64,000 nt of DNA from CAXTKD01 sp964244885 (GTDB lineage Bacteria > Pseudomonadota > Alphaproteobacteria > Sphingomonadales > Sphingomonadaceae), in contig CAXTKD010000004.1 of the NCBI GenBank assembly GCA_964244885.1, forward strand, positions 1 through 64,000. Reading direction: 5' to 3'. The notes beneath the pieces are model-generated. The model was not told the DNA's origin and did no database searches. It worked only from the letters and a program-made list of their open reading frames with translations. The translations under genes and the position numbers were made by a program. Positions 42,929 through 51,287 of the stretch are shown here, one piece after another (the stretch's first letter is position 1; each line of letters opens with the position of its first letter).

Positions 42929-43434
42929 CCGTCACCTTCCGCGACGCGACGATCGATGACGCCGACACGCTTTCGGCGCTCGGCCGCCGCACCTTCGTCG
43001 CGACCTTCGGGCATCTCTACGCGCCCGACGACCTCGACCATTTTCTCGCCAACCACGACCCCGAGAATTGGGAGGCCGAGCTGATCGACCCTGCCTTCGC
43101 GGTGCGGCTCGCCGAGGACGCGGGGGAGGCGGTCGGCTATTGCAAGATCGGCCCGGCGAAGCTGCCGTTCACCCCGCCCGCCGGCGCGATCGAGCTCAAG
43201 CAGCTCTACCTGCTCGAAAGCTGGAAGGGCGGCGGCCATGCCGACGCGCTGATCGACTGGGCTTTGGCAGTGGGGAAAACGCGCGGCGCCTCCGAAATCT
43301 ACCTTTCGGTGTTCACCGACAATCACCGCGCGCGGGCCTTCTACGCCCGGCACGGCTTCACCGAAGTCGGGCCCTACAAGTTCATGGTCGGCAACCACGC
43401 CGACGACGACATCGTGATGAAACGCCCGCTTTGA
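42925..43434 (+). CDS. GNAT family N-acetyltransferase
   Basis: 169 residues. An acetyl-CoA-dependent acetyltransferase. It has the acetyl-CoA loop region ELKQLYLLESWKGGGHADAL, where Q/RxxGxG/A is represented by a degenerate WKGGGHA, and LSVFTDNHRARAFYARHGFTE at the C-terminus. The acceptor is unknown. Start overlaps the midA stop (ATGA), and its stop overlaps the TTG of pgeF. Confidence 0.88.
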   Translation: MTVTFRDATIDDADTLSALGRRTFVATFGHLYAPDDLDHFLANHDPENWEAELIDPAFAVRLAEDAGEAVGYCKIGPAKLPFTPPAGAIELKQLYLLESWKGGGHADALIDWALAVGKTRGASEIYLSVFTDNHRARAFYARHGFTEVGPYKFMVGNHADDDIVMKRPL

Positions 43435-44219
43435 GCCCGCCGCGCCGCACCGTCCCCGCCTTCGCCGGGCTGCCGCACGGCTTCTTCGGGCGCGAGGGTG
43501 GGATATCGGACGGGCTGTACGCGTCGCTCAACGTCGGCCTTGGCTCCAGCGACGACCGCGCGGCGGTCGCCGAGAACAAGGCGCGGATTGCGCATGCTCT
43601 GGGGGCGACGATCGTCACGGTGCACCAGGTCCACAGCCCGACCGTCGTTCGCGTGCTTGCGGCGATTCCCGATGACGACCGCCCGCATGCCGACGCGATG
43701 GTCACCGACGCCCCCGGCCTGGCGCTCGGCGTGCTGACCGCCGACTGCGCGCCGGTGCTGTTCGCCGATGCCGAGGCGGGCGTGATCGGCGCGGCGCATG
43801 CCGGATGGAAGGGCGCGCTGGCCGGCGTGATCGCGGCGACAGTCGCGATGATGGAAGGCCTGGGGGCGCGACGCGAGCGGATCGCCGCGGCGGTCGGCCC
43901 GTGCATCGCGCGGCGGTCCTACGAGGTCGACGACGCCTTCATGGCGCGCTTCACCGCCGAGGACGCCGGCCACGAGCATTTCTTCGCGCCCGGCAAGCCC
44001 GGCCACCGCCAGTTCGACCTCGAGGGATTCGTCGTCGCGCGGCTCGCCGCCGAAGGGCTGACTCGGATCGCGGCGCTCGGCGAGGATACCTATGCGCAGG
44101 CCCCGCGCTACTTCAGCTACCGCCGCGCGACTCACGCCGGCGAGCCCGATTACGGACGCCAGTTGTCGGCCATCGCGCTCCCCGCTAGGACGGATGCGAC
44201 TTTAGAGGCGGCTTTATGA
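43431..44219 (+). CDS. pgeF: Peptidoglycan editing factor PgeF, laccase-domain protein
   Basis: 262 residues from a TTG start that overlaps the GNAT stop (TTGA). Conserved metal and active-site residues are His in TVHQVHSPTVVRV, Cys in LTADCAPVLF and His in IGAAHAGWKGALAG. YfiH/PgeF proteins remove mis-incorporated residues from peptidoglycan precursors; older annotation calls them polyphenol oxidases, and related ones have purine nucleosidase activity. The last four bases overlap prs. Confidence 0.92.
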   Translation: MSPPRRTVPAFAGLPHGFFGREGGISDGLYASLNVGLGSSDDRAAVAENKARIAHALGATIVTVHQVHSPTVVRVLAAIPDDDRPHADAMVTDAPGLALGVLTADCAPVLFADAEAGVIGAAHAGWKGALAGVIAATVAMMEGLGARRERIAAAVGPCIARRSYEVDDAFMARFTAEDAGHEHFFAPGKPGHRQFDLEGFVVARLAAEGLTRIAALGEDTYAQAPRYFSYRRATHAGEPDYGRQLSAIALPARTDATLEAAL

Positions 44220-45148
44220 AGATCATCACCGGCAACTCCAATCTGCCGCTCGCCCATGACATCGCGGCCTATCTGGAGACGCCGCTCACCAGCGCCTCGG
44301 TCCGCCGGTTTTCGGACGAGGAGATCTTCGTCGAGATCAACGAGAACGTGCGCGGCGAAGATGTCTTCGTCCTCCAGTCGACCTCGGCTCCCGCCAACGA
44401 CAACCTCATGGAGCTGCTGATCTGCATCGACGCGCTGAAACGCGCCTCGGCGAAGCGGATCACCGCCGTTATCCCCTATTTCGGCTACGCCCGTCAGGAC
44501 CGGAAGCCCGGCCCGCGCACCCCGATCTCGGCGAAGCTTGTCGCCAACCTCATCACCACCGCAGGCGCCGACCGCGTGCTGTCTATGGATCTCCACGCCG
44601 GGCAGATTCAGGGCTTCTTCGATATCCCGACCGACAATCTCTATGCGGCGCCGGTGATGTCCGAGGATATCAAGGCGCGCTTCCCGAAGGACAATTTGAT
44701 GGTTGTCTCGCCCGACGTCGGCGGCGTCGTGAGGGCGCGGGCGCTGTCCAAGCGCCTCGACAACCTGCCGCTGGCGATCGTCGACAAGCGCCGCGAACGG
44801 CCCGGCGAGTCGGAGGTGATGAACATCATCGGCGACGTCCGCGGCCGCTTCTGCATCCTGCATGACGACATGATCGATTCGGGCGGGACGCTCTGCAACG
44901 CCGCCGCCGCTTTAATGCAGGCGGGGGCGGAGGGCGTTGTCGCCTATATCAGCCATGGGGTCCTGTCGGGCGGCGCGATCGCCCGCATCGAAAGTTCGGA
45001 ACTCAGGGAGCTGGTGGTGACCGACACGATCCAGGCGGTCGACACTATCGCGACGCCCAAGGTCCGCCGCCTGACCATCGCGCCGCTGTTCGGCGAGGCG
45101 ATTCGACGAATTGCGGACGAGAGCTCCGTCTCGAGTCTGTTCGACTGA
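44216..45148 (+). CDS. prs: Ribose-phosphate pyrophosphokinase
   Basis: 310 residues. Makes PRPP from ribose-5-phosphate and ATP for nucleotide, His and Trp synthesis. It has YFGYARQDRKPGPRTPISAK (flexible loop region), SMDLHAGQIQGFFDIPTDN and the PRPP-binding loop FCILHDDMIDSGGTL. Full length, start ATG overlapping pgeF. Placement inside a chain of overlapping non-nucleotide genes is slightly unusual. Confidence 0.97.
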   Translation: MKIITGNSNLPLAHDIAAYLETPLTSASVRRFSDEEIFVEINENVRGEDVFVLQSTSAPANDNLMELLICIDALKRASAKRITAVIPYFGYARQDRKPGPRTPISAKLVANLITTAGADRVLSMDLHAGQIQGFFDIPTDNLYAAPVMSEDIKARFPKDNLMVVSPDVGGVVRARALSKRLDNLPLAIVDKRRERPGESEVMNIIGDVRGRFCILHDDMIDSGGTLCNAAAALMQAGAEGVVAYISHGVLSGGAIARIESSELRELVVTDTIQAVDTIATPKVRRLTIAPLFGEAIRRIADESSVSSLFD

Positions 45149-45876
45149 TGCAGCAGATCGCAGTCTTCGTGGACGCCGCCTGGCTGATGGCCGAGGCCGC
45201 GACCTTCTTTGGCGGACAGGAGCCGAGCGCCGATCCCGCCGCCGTGGTTGCCGCCTTGCGGGCGCGCTCGCGGGTTGTCGCGCCGGGCGCCCGGCTGCTC
45301 CGTATCTATTGGTACGATGCCAAGGCGGAAGAGAACTTCGCGCGGACGCACGATCTCAAGATACGCGAGGGCGGGCTCGGCGCCGATCTCAAGGCGCTAG
45401 CCGCCAACCATGCCATCGCCGATGCTCTGATCATCGCGGGCGATCCGGCGCTGGCGGCGGCGATTGACGCAGCGCAGGCCTTTGGAGTCCGAGTCCATGT
45501 CGCCGGGGTGGGTCATTGCGAAACGCCGCTCGCCGCTGAGGCCGACAGCTTTGCCGCCTGGGGACGCGGCGACCTCGCTTGGCTCGCGCCCAAGCCAACG
45601 CCAACCTCGACCGCCGACTTCGAGCGCATCCTCGACGAACGAATCGACCGCGAGATCGAGGCGCTCAGCGACGAGGACATCGATTCGATCCTCGCTTACG
45701 CCGAGTTCAGCAACGGCCGCGTGCCGCAAGTCTTCGACCGCCCGATGCTCTCGCGCCTCGGCGCGGCGTGCAGCCGGACGCTGACCGAGAAGGAGCGCGA
45801 GACCTTCCGCAAGCGGCTGATCGCCGAGCTGCGGCTGGAGCTTGAGCCGGAGGATGAGGACGCCGCTGGCGAATAG
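45148..45876 (+). CDS. NYN-domain (PIN-like) putative nuclease
   Basis: 242 residues. The N-terminal IAVFVDAAWLMAEAATFFG matches the first acidic motif of NYN domains, though the usual Asn after the Asp is replaced by Trp. AIADALIIAGDPALAAAIDAAQAFGVRVHV supplies the second acidic motif (broken here by family convention: Asp in AGDPAL). The C-terminal 90 residues are charged and helical, beginning ERILDERIDREIEALSDED. Probable RNA-processing activity is inferred. Its ATG overlaps the prs stop (TGATG). Confidence 0.8.
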   Translation: MQQIAVFVDAAWLMAEAATFFGGQEPSADPAAVVAALRARSRVVAPGARLLRIYWYDAKAEENFARTHDLKIREGGLGADLKALAANHAIADALIIAGDPALAAAIDAAQAFGVRVHVAGVGHCETPLAAEADSFAAWGRGDLAWLAPKPTPTSTADFERILDERIDREIEALSDEDIDSILAYAEFSNGRVPQVFDRPMLSRLGAACSRTLTEKERETFRKRLIAELRLELEPEDEDAAGE

Positions 45877-45889
45877 CGCCCGGCATCGC

Positions 45890-45978
45890 CCCCACCCCAA
45901 CCCCTCCCCTGAAGGAGAGGGGCTTTTCTCCCGTGCGGACCAAAGCCCCTCTCCTTCAGGGGAGGGGTTGGGGTGGGG
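45890..45978. repeat. Palindromic repeat, family C (copy 3), perfect 37-bp arms
   Basis: Arms 45890-45926 and 45942-45978 are exact reverse complements around a 15-base spacer. Each arm holds four runs of four C or G separated by one or two bases, followed by tgaaggagaggggcttt. It lies between two convergent genes and could terminate both, as the arms end in T or A triplets. Confidence 0.95.
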
Positions 45979-45983
45979 AAGGC

Positions 45984-46835
45984 CTAACCGCCGACCGGCG
46001 TTCCGCCATTCGGGCTCAGGATCTGCGAGGCGAAATAGCTGCCGTCCTGCGACGCCAGGAACAGGTAGGCGGGAGCAACCTCCCACGGCTGGCCGGGGCG
46101 GCCCATCGGAGTCTCCTCGCCGAAGGTCGCGAGCTTTTCGGGGCTGGCGCCGCCGCAATAGTTGAGCGGCGTGACGATCGGGCCGGGAGCCACTCCGTTC
46201 ACGCGGATGCCGTCCTTGATCAGGTTCGCGGCGAGCGCGCGGGTGAACGAGGTGATCGCGCCCTTGGTCGACGAATAGTCGAGCAACTCCTCCGAGCCCT
46301 CGAAACTTGTCACCGAGGTCGTGTTGATGATCGAGGCGCCCGATTTCAGGTGCGGCCGGGCGGCCTGGACCATGAAGAAATAGCCGAAAATGTTGGTCTG
46401 GAAGGTGCGCTTCAGCTGCTCTTCGGTGATCTCGGTGATGTCCTTGTCCGGATGCTGCTCGCCGGCGTTGTTGACCAGCACGTCGAGGCCGCCGAACGCC
46501 GCGACCGTCATCGCCACCGCCTTCTCGCAGAACGCCTTATCGCCGACGTCGCCCCGGATGCTCAGGAACTTGCCGCCCTCGCGCTCGACGTGACGGCCGG
46601 TTTCCGCCGCGTCGTCATCCTCCTCGAGGTAGACGATCGCGACATCGGCGCCCTCGCGCGCGAACAGCACGGCGACCGCCCGGCCGATCCCCGAGTCGCC
46701 GCCGGTGATCAGCGCCGCCTTGCCCTTCAGCCGGCCCGAGCCCGGATAGCGCGGCAGGAAGTCGGGCTTCTCTGACATCTGCGACTCGTGGCCGGGTTCG
46801 GCGTCTTCGTGGATCTTGGGCTGGACCGAGGCCAT
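45984..46835 (-). CDS. General-stress type SDR oxidoreductase (YghA/YdaD-like)
   Basis: 283 residues. About 35 N-terminal residues (PKIHEDAEPGHESQMSEKPD) precede the Rossmann fold, typical of the YghA/YdaD group. Cofactor motif ALITGGDSGIGRAVAVLFA, NNAGEQHPDKDI, and catalytic Tyr-Lys in LDYSSTKGAITSF. NAD(P)-dependent aldehyde or alcohol oxidoreduction; relatives are stress-induced. The ATG beginning MASVQPK is preceded by ggagag; an ATG 11 codons upstream is less likely because it falls close to the terminator hairpin. Confidence 0.9.
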   Translation of the reverse strand: MASVQPKIHEDAEPGHESQMSEKPDFLPRYPGSGRLKGKAALITGGDSGIGRAVAVLFAREGADVAIVYLEEDDDAAETGRHVEREGGKFLSIRGDVGDKAFCEKAVAMTVAAFGGLDVLVNNAGEQHPDKDITEITEEQLKRTFQTNIFGYFFMVQAARPHLKSGASIINTTSVTSFEGSEELLDYSSTKGAITSFTRALAANLIKDGIRVNGVAPGPIVTPLNYCGGASPEKLATFGEETPMGRPGQPWEVAPAYLFLASQDGSYFASQILSPNGGTPVGG

Positions 46836-46854
46836 CGCGCACTCTCCTGAAACA

Positions 46855-46880
46855 ACAAAGGCCCGCAACGTGCGGGCCTC
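46855..46880 (-). terminator. Rho-independent terminator of the 77-residue protein gene
   Basis: On the minus strand, an 8-bp stem (ggcccgca with tgcgggcc) and 3-base loop are followed by tttgttgttt. It ends the transcript of the small gene at 46905-47138 just before the SDR gene starts, separating the two. Confidence 0.85.
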
Positions 46881-46904
46881 GGGAGAAGTTTCAGGGTTGT
46901 TTCG

Positions 46905-47138
46905 CTAGCGGCGCGTCGGCAGCTCCAGCTGCGCAAGCGCCTTGGCCGGGCGCTTCTGGCAATCGGCGGAGATCGAGGGATAGGGAAGGTCGGTCGCCTT
47001 CTCCAGCTCGCGCGGCATCGCGGCCTGGCAGGCCTCGACCGTCGAATAGCTCGCCGGAAGCATGCGGACGGTCTGGCACTGGCTTCCGCCGTCGCCGCAA
47101 CCGAGGATCGCCATCACGATAAGAGCCGTATTCATCAC
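46905..47138 (-). CDS. Small Cys-containing hypothetical protein
   Basis: 77 residues starting MMNTALIVMAILGCGDGGSQ. A short hydrophobic N-terminus could be a signal or lipobox-like sequence (AILGC). Four Cys (LGCGD, SQCQT, EACQA, ADCQK) are spaced as in small periplasmic disulfide proteins. I do not recognise a family. It has its own terminator and probably its own promoter in the gap shared with the divergent ABC exporter. Confidence 0.65.
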   Translation of the reverse strand: MMNTALIVMAILGCGDGGSQCQTVRMLPASYSTVEACQAAMPRELEKATDLPYPSISADCQKRPAKALAQLELPTRR

Positions 47139-47242
47139 GCCGCACCCGCAAGAGTATCAAGGCTGTCAACACACAAGATACGCGGTTCGTTCCCCGCGGA
47201 CGCACGTTGCGGCGCACCGACAAGCGCCTATCTAGGGCGCAG

Positions 47243-49036
47243 ATGGATCAATCCCCCGACATTCGAACGCTTCGGCGCTTCCTTCCCTACCTCTGGCCGA
47301 AGAACGAGCCCGCCCTGCGCGCCCGCGTCGTCGTCTCGCTGCTGCTCGTGCTGGTCGCGAAGGCCTGCACCTTCGCGATGGCCTATGCGTACAAGGGCGG
47401 GATCGACCAGCTGTCCAAGGGCGCCGACGCGGGCGTGACGCTGGCGATCGCGCTGGTGCTCGCCTACGCCGGCGGGCGCTTCGGCGGCGTGCTGTTCGAC
47501 AATGCGCGCAACGCGATCTTCGAGCGCGTCGGCCAGGGCGCCGCGGCGCGCCTCAGCCGGCAAGTCTTCGCCCACATGCACCGGCTGAGCCTGCGTTATC
47601 ACCTGGAGCGCCGCACCGGCGCGCTCACCCGCATCATCGAGCGCGGGACGAAGAGCATCGACACGATGCTCTATTTCATCCTGTTCAACATAGCGCCGAC
47701 GATCATCGAGCTGACCGCGGTCTGCATAATCTTCTACAACAAGCTCGGCTGGGGAATGGTCGCGGCGACCTTGGCGATGGTCGGAGCCTACATCGCCTTC
47801 ACCTGGGTCGTGACCAACTGGCGCAACACGGTGCAGCGCGCGATGGTCGAGCGCGACAACAAGACGAGCGCGCGCGCCGTCGACAGCCTGCTCAATTACG
47901 AAACGGTCAAATATTTCAACGCGGAAGACGTCGAGACCGACCGCTATGGCCGTTCGGTGATGAAATACGCCGACGCGGCGGTGAAGAACGAGGTGAGCCT
48001 CGCCGCGCTCAACATCGGCCAGTCGCTGATCACCAACCTGATGATGGGCGGCGCCATGGCCTACACCGTTTGGGGCTGGAGCCAGGGCCGCTTCACCGTC
48101 GGCGACGTGGTGTTCGTCAACACGCTGCTGTCCCAGCTGTTCAGGCCGCTCGACCTGCTCGGCATGGTCTACCGGATGATCAAGCAGGGCCTCATCGACA
48201 TGGAGCAGATGTTCGGCCTGCTCGACACCAACGAGGAAATCGCCGACGCGCCGGGCGCGCGACCGCTGGCGGTCAGCGGCGGCGGCATCCGCTTCGACCA
48301 TGTCGATTTCGCCTATGAGGCGCGCCGGCAAATCCTGCACGACGTGTCGTTCGCGGTGCCGCCCGGCCGTCGCGTCGCGGTCGTCGGCCATTCGGGCGCG
48401 GGCAAATCGACGATCAGCCGCATCCTCTACCGTTTCTACGACATCGCCGCCGGCGCGGTGACGATCGACGGGCAGGATATCTCGAAGGTGACGCAGGCCA
48501 GCCTTCGCCGCGCCATCGGCATCGTTCCGCAGGACACCGTGCTGTTCAACGACACCATCGGCTACAATATCGGATACGGCCGGGCCGGCGCGTCGCAGGA
48601 GGAGATTGAGGACGCCGCGCGCCGCGCGGCGATTCACGACTTCATCGTCTCGCTGCCCGACGGTTACCGGACGATGGTCGGCGAGCGCGGACTGAAGCTG
48701 TCGGGCGGCGAGAAACAGCGCGTCGCCATCGCCCGGACCATTCTCAAGGACCCCGCCGTCCTCATCCTCGACGAGGCGACGAGCGCGCTCGATTCGGCGA
48801 CCGAGGCCGACATCCAGGCGAGCCTCCACGCCGTCTCCGCCAACCGCACGACGATCGTCATCGCCCACCGCCTGTCGACGATCGTCGATGCCGACGAGAT
48901 CCTGGTGATGGACGACGGGCGGATCATCGAGCGCGGGACGCACAACGCGCTCCTTGCACGCGGCGGCCGCTATGCTGACATGTGGGCGCTTCAGCAGGCC
49001 GAAGGCGACGAGGCGGGCGCTATCGCCGCCGAGTGA
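47243..49036 (+). CDS. ABC exporter, ATM1/heavy-metal transporter type
   Basis: 597 residues. A half-transporter: membrane domain with about six helices (residues 30-310), including YHLERRTGALTRIIERGTKS and the DSLLNYETVKYFNAE segment typical of the ATM1/HMT1 group, then an ATPase domain with Walker A VVGHSGAGKSTISRIL, signature KLSGGEKQRVAIAR and Walker B AVLILDEATSALDS. Bacterial ATM1 proteins export glutathione conjugates or metal-glutathione complexes. The ATG at MDQSPDIRTL is chosen over one 12 codons upstream. Confidence 0.93.
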   Translation: MDQSPDIRTLRRFLPYLWPKNEPALRARVVVSLLLVLVAKACTFAMAYAYKGGIDQLSKGADAGVTLAIALVLAYAGGRFGGVLFDNARNAIFERVGQGAAARLSRQVFAHMHRLSLRYHLERRTGALTRIIERGTKSIDTMLYFILFNIAPTIIELTAVCIIFYNKLGWGMVAATLAMVGAYIAFTWVVTNWRNTVQRAMVERDNKTSARAVDSLLNYETVKYFNAEDVETDRYGRSVMKYADAAVKNEVSLAALNIGQSLITNLMMGGAMAYTVWGWSQGRFTVGDVVFVNTLLSQLFRPLDLLGMVYRMIKQGLIDMEQMFGLLDTNEEIADAPGARPLAVSGGGIRFDHVDFAYEARRQILHDVSFAVPPGRRVAVVGHSGAGKSTISRILYRFYDIAAGAVTIDGQDISKVTQASLRRAIGIVPQDTVLFNDTIGYNIGYGRAGASQEEIEDAARRAAIHDFIVSLPDGYRTMVGERGLKLSGGEKQRVAIARTILKDPAVLILDEATSALDSATEADIQASLHAVSANRTTIVIAHRLSTIVDADEILVMDDGRIIERGTHNALLARGGRYADMWALQQAEGDEAGAIAAE

Positions 49037-49060
49037 ATTTGTTCGCGCTTGCAAAATAAT

Positions 49061-49073
49061 GTTGCAATGCAAC
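49061..49073. promoter_or_regulatory. Palindrome upstream of the lysR-family gene
   Basis: A perfect 13-bp palindrome, gttgcaatgcaac, 43 bases before the start of the LysR-type gene. It has the T-N11-A geometry that LysR regulators favour and may be an autoregulatory site. A related half-match (gttgtgcagtgcaat) lies after the gene near 50039. Confidence 0.4.
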
Positions 49074-49115
49074 AATGAGCGAGTGTCCAGAGTTTATCAG
49101 ATCTCGCGCTGACGC

Positions 49116-50018
49116 ATGCGCAGGCTTCCTCCCATGGGTGCCCTCGAAGCCTTCGTGATCGTGGCGCAGAATCGCACCCTGAAGGCGGCGTCCAGCGAGC
49201 TCAACCTTTCGGTCTCGGCGATTAGCCGGCGCGTCCAGGCGCTTGAGACCTATGTCGGTCATCCGCTGTTCGAGCGGCTGCATCATGAGTTGCGGCTGAC
49301 ACCCGGCGGCGAATGGCTGATCGAGAACGCGGCGCCAGTGTTCGACACGCTGTCGCAGCTACTTGCCGACCTCCAGCATAGCGGCAGCCATCGTTTGACG
49401 ATCGGCGTGCCGCCGTCGTTCGCCGCGGCCTGGCTGCTGCCGCGCCTCGGGCGGTTCAAGGAGAAGCACACGGACATCGAACTGAGCTTCGACTCGTCGG
49501 GCGCGCCGTTCTCGCGGCTGGGCGGAAGCCTCGACGCGGTCATCGTTTTCGCCGAGACCGTGGAAGGCGACTTCTATTCGCGCAAGCTGAAGCCGCAGAC
49601 CGCCGCGGCGCTCTGCATTCCGGGTTTGCTCCCGTCCGACGCTGATCCCGCCTCGGTCCTGACCTCGCAGACGCTGTTGCTCCACAACGGTTTGCCCAAG
49701 GTCCTGCCGATCTGGCTTGAGGCAATGGGGCTCGCCGGGCGGACGCCGCAACGGATCGATTATTATGACAGCGGCCCGATGCTGCTCGCCGCCGCCGAAA
49801 GCCGGCTCGGCGTTGCGCTGATGCTGGAGGACACCGTCAACTTCAACGCGGGGCGGAACACGCTCGAACGGCCGTTCGGCGAGGCGGTGGCGACGCCTTA
49901 CAGCTATTATTTCGTCTGCCGTCGCGCGGCGCTGACCGGCCGGGCCTTGCGTGGTTTCCACGACTGGTTGTTCGGCGAAGCCGTTCCCGACGGCGACATT
50001 GCATTTCGCGCAACGTAA
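49116..50018 (+). CDS. LysR-type transcriptional regulator, GcvA-like
   Basis: 300 residues. N-terminal winged HTH (LEAFVIVAQNRTLKAASSEL, SVSAISRRVQALETYVGHPL) and a periplasmic-binding-like effector domain (LTIGVPPSFAAAWLLPRLGR) typical of the GcvA subgroup. The start may be this ATG or Met7 (MGALEAF). No obvious target gene is divergently placed; the upstream ABC exporter and the downstream small protein gene read the same way. The effector is unknown. Confidence 0.92.
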   Translation: MRRLPPMGALEAFVIVAQNRTLKAASSELNLSVSAISRRVQALETYVGHPLFERLHHELRLTPGGEWLIENAAPVFDTLSQLLADLQHSGSHRLTIGVPPSFAAAWLLPRLGRFKEKHTDIELSFDSSGAPFSRLGGSLDAVIVFAETVEGDFYSRKLKPQTAAALCIPGLLPSDADPASVLTSQTLLLHNGLPKVLPIWLEAMGLAGRTPQRIDYYDSGPMLLAAAESRLGVALMLEDTVNFNAGRNTLERPFGEAVATPYSYYFVCRRAALTGRALRGFHDWLFGEAVPDGDIAFRAT

Positions 50019-50104
50019 CTTGCGTTGAAGGCGTTGGCGTTGTGCAGTGCAATAGGCGACAAGGGGCGGGCCAGCGATGGCGATCCTCCCCAAGGATTTA
50101 CTTT

Positions 50105-50136
50105 AAGGGCCGGTCCGTAAGGATCGGCCCTTTTTT
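50105..50136 (+). terminator. Rho-independent terminator after the lysR-family gene
   Basis: A 12-bp stem (aagggccggtcc with ggatcggccctt, one G-U) and a gtaa loop, followed by six T. It lies 87 bases after the LysR-type gene. The 245-base gap up to the next gene otherwise shows no recognisable feature beyond a likely promoter for the small protein. Confidence 0.92.
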
Positions 50137-50263
50137 CGCGTGCTTCGATAGACTTGCGATGCGCGCAAGGGCGATTGCGCGCTCTGCGATTTGCAGACTC
50201 CCCATGTGGCATATGCTGCACCGCACAACAGCAATCGTGCTGTTCAACGGACAGGATCTCGCC

Positions 50264-50560
50264 ATGAAAATCATTGCCGCCCTGGGCGCCATGCTTCTCA
50301 CCGCCACCGCCGCCAACGCCTATGAAGACAGCGCGCGCTTCGTCTCGAAGGGCGGCTACAACGTTCACGTCAGCTATGAAGGCAACCGGATGGTCCTGAC
50401 CGGCAGGCATCCGGTCACCGGCGTGACCTTCGATCTGCTGGTGACGCCCCAGGGCGTGACGACCGGAACCTGGAACGGCAAGCCCTTCCATCGCGTCATC
50501 GCGCTCGACGGGCAGCGCAAGCCCACGGCGGGTGAACAGCTCGCGAGCAGCGCGCAATAG
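50264..50560 (+). CDS. Small exported hypothetical protein
   Basis: 98 residues. Signal peptide MKIIAALGAMLLTATAANA with cleavage before YEDS; the mature protein of about 79 residues is predicted mostly beta (GGYNVHVSYEGNRMVLTGRH). No Cys and no recognised motif. The preferred start has ggacaggatctcgcc upstream. Probably periplasmic, function unknown. It converges on the iron-sulfur operon with a shared hairpin between. Confidence 0.7.
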   Translation: MKIIAALGAMLLTATAANAYEDSARFVSKGGYNVHVSYEGNRMVLTGRHPVTGVTFDLLVTPQGVTTGTWNGKPFHRVIALDGQRKPTAGEQLASSAQ

Positions 50561-50572
50561 CGTGGCTGAAGA

Positions 50573-50597
50573 CGCGGCGGAGACGCTCTCCGCCGCG
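50573..50597. terminator. Bidirectional hairpin between convergent genes
   Basis: A perfect 10-bp GC-rich stem (cgcggcggag with ctccgccgcg) and 5-base loop. No T-run, so termination strength is uncertain. It sits between the small exported protein and the end of the iron-sulfur operon. Confidence 0.5.
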
Positions 50598-50600
50598 GGC

Positions 50601-51287
50601 CTAGAAGACCTGCTTGCGCGCTTCCTCGATGATCCGCTTGGCGCGCTTGGTGTTAAAGATGCCGCACGAGCAGAAGCGGCTGAGGGCCGCCGTCACCTGA
50701 TCGGGCGAGCGGCGGTTCTCCTTCACGAGGTCGATCATCTTCTTGGCGAGCGACTGGCTGACCATGCCGTGGCCACACATCGTCGACAGCGCCAACACGT
50801 GGCGGTTCGGCGCATTGTCCTGAATGCCCTCGAAGCCCAGCGAATAGCCGACGCTGTGACGCGTCAGGCCGGCCGCCTTGCAGCAGTTCTGCGCATTCTC
50901 GACCGATGACGAGATGTTGATGCTGAGGCCCAGATCCTCCTCGGCGATGCGCTTGACGAACGCCTCCGCATCCTCGCGCGTGCCGAACACCGCCGAGAAG
51001 GTGGTGGCGCCGGTGACGCCGTCCAGGACTTTCTGGAAATCGGGCGTGGTCGGGCGGTCGGCGGTGAAATGCTCAAGCGCCTTCTCGTGATAGGTCGGGC
51101 GCGTGCCGCCGCCGTGCATGGCGTCGCCGATGTTGACCGGGTTGTACTCGATCGCGATCTCCAGGAAGCGCTTGAGCGCCGGCAGCGGGTCGCCCTTCTG
51201 GGTGTCGCCCTTCGCGGGAAGCGCGAAGATGATGTAGTCATCGACGAAGCTCTCGGCGGTGCCGTAGCGATGCAACGTATTGGTCAT
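50601..51287 (-). CDS. Unrecognised Cys-containing protein, partner of the ferredoxin-like protein
   Basis: 228 residues. I do not recognise the family. Five cysteines lie in the C-terminal half: Cys135-Cys136 (NAQNCCKAAG), Cys171 (STMCGHGMVS) and Cys206/Cys208 (SRFCSCGIFN), enough for an iron-sulfur cluster. The N-terminal part has GDAMHGGGTRPTYHEKALEH with possible metal-binding His. No signal peptide or membrane helix. The start overlaps the ferredoxin-like gene by four bases (ATGA), implying a two-subunit enzyme. It belongs to the regulon with the FCD-type regulator. Confidence 0.7.
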   Translation of the reverse strand: MTNTLHRYGTAESFVDDYIIFALPAKGDTQKGDPLPALKRFLEIAIEYNPVNIGDAMHGGGTRPTYHEKALEHFTADRPTTPDFQKVLDGVTGATTFSAVFGTREDAEAFVKRIAEEDLGLSINISSSVENAQNCCKAAGLTRHSVGYSLGFEGIQDNAPNRHVLALSTMCGHGMVSQSLAKKMIDLVKENRRSPDQVTAALSRFCSCGIFNTKRAKRIIEEARKQVF

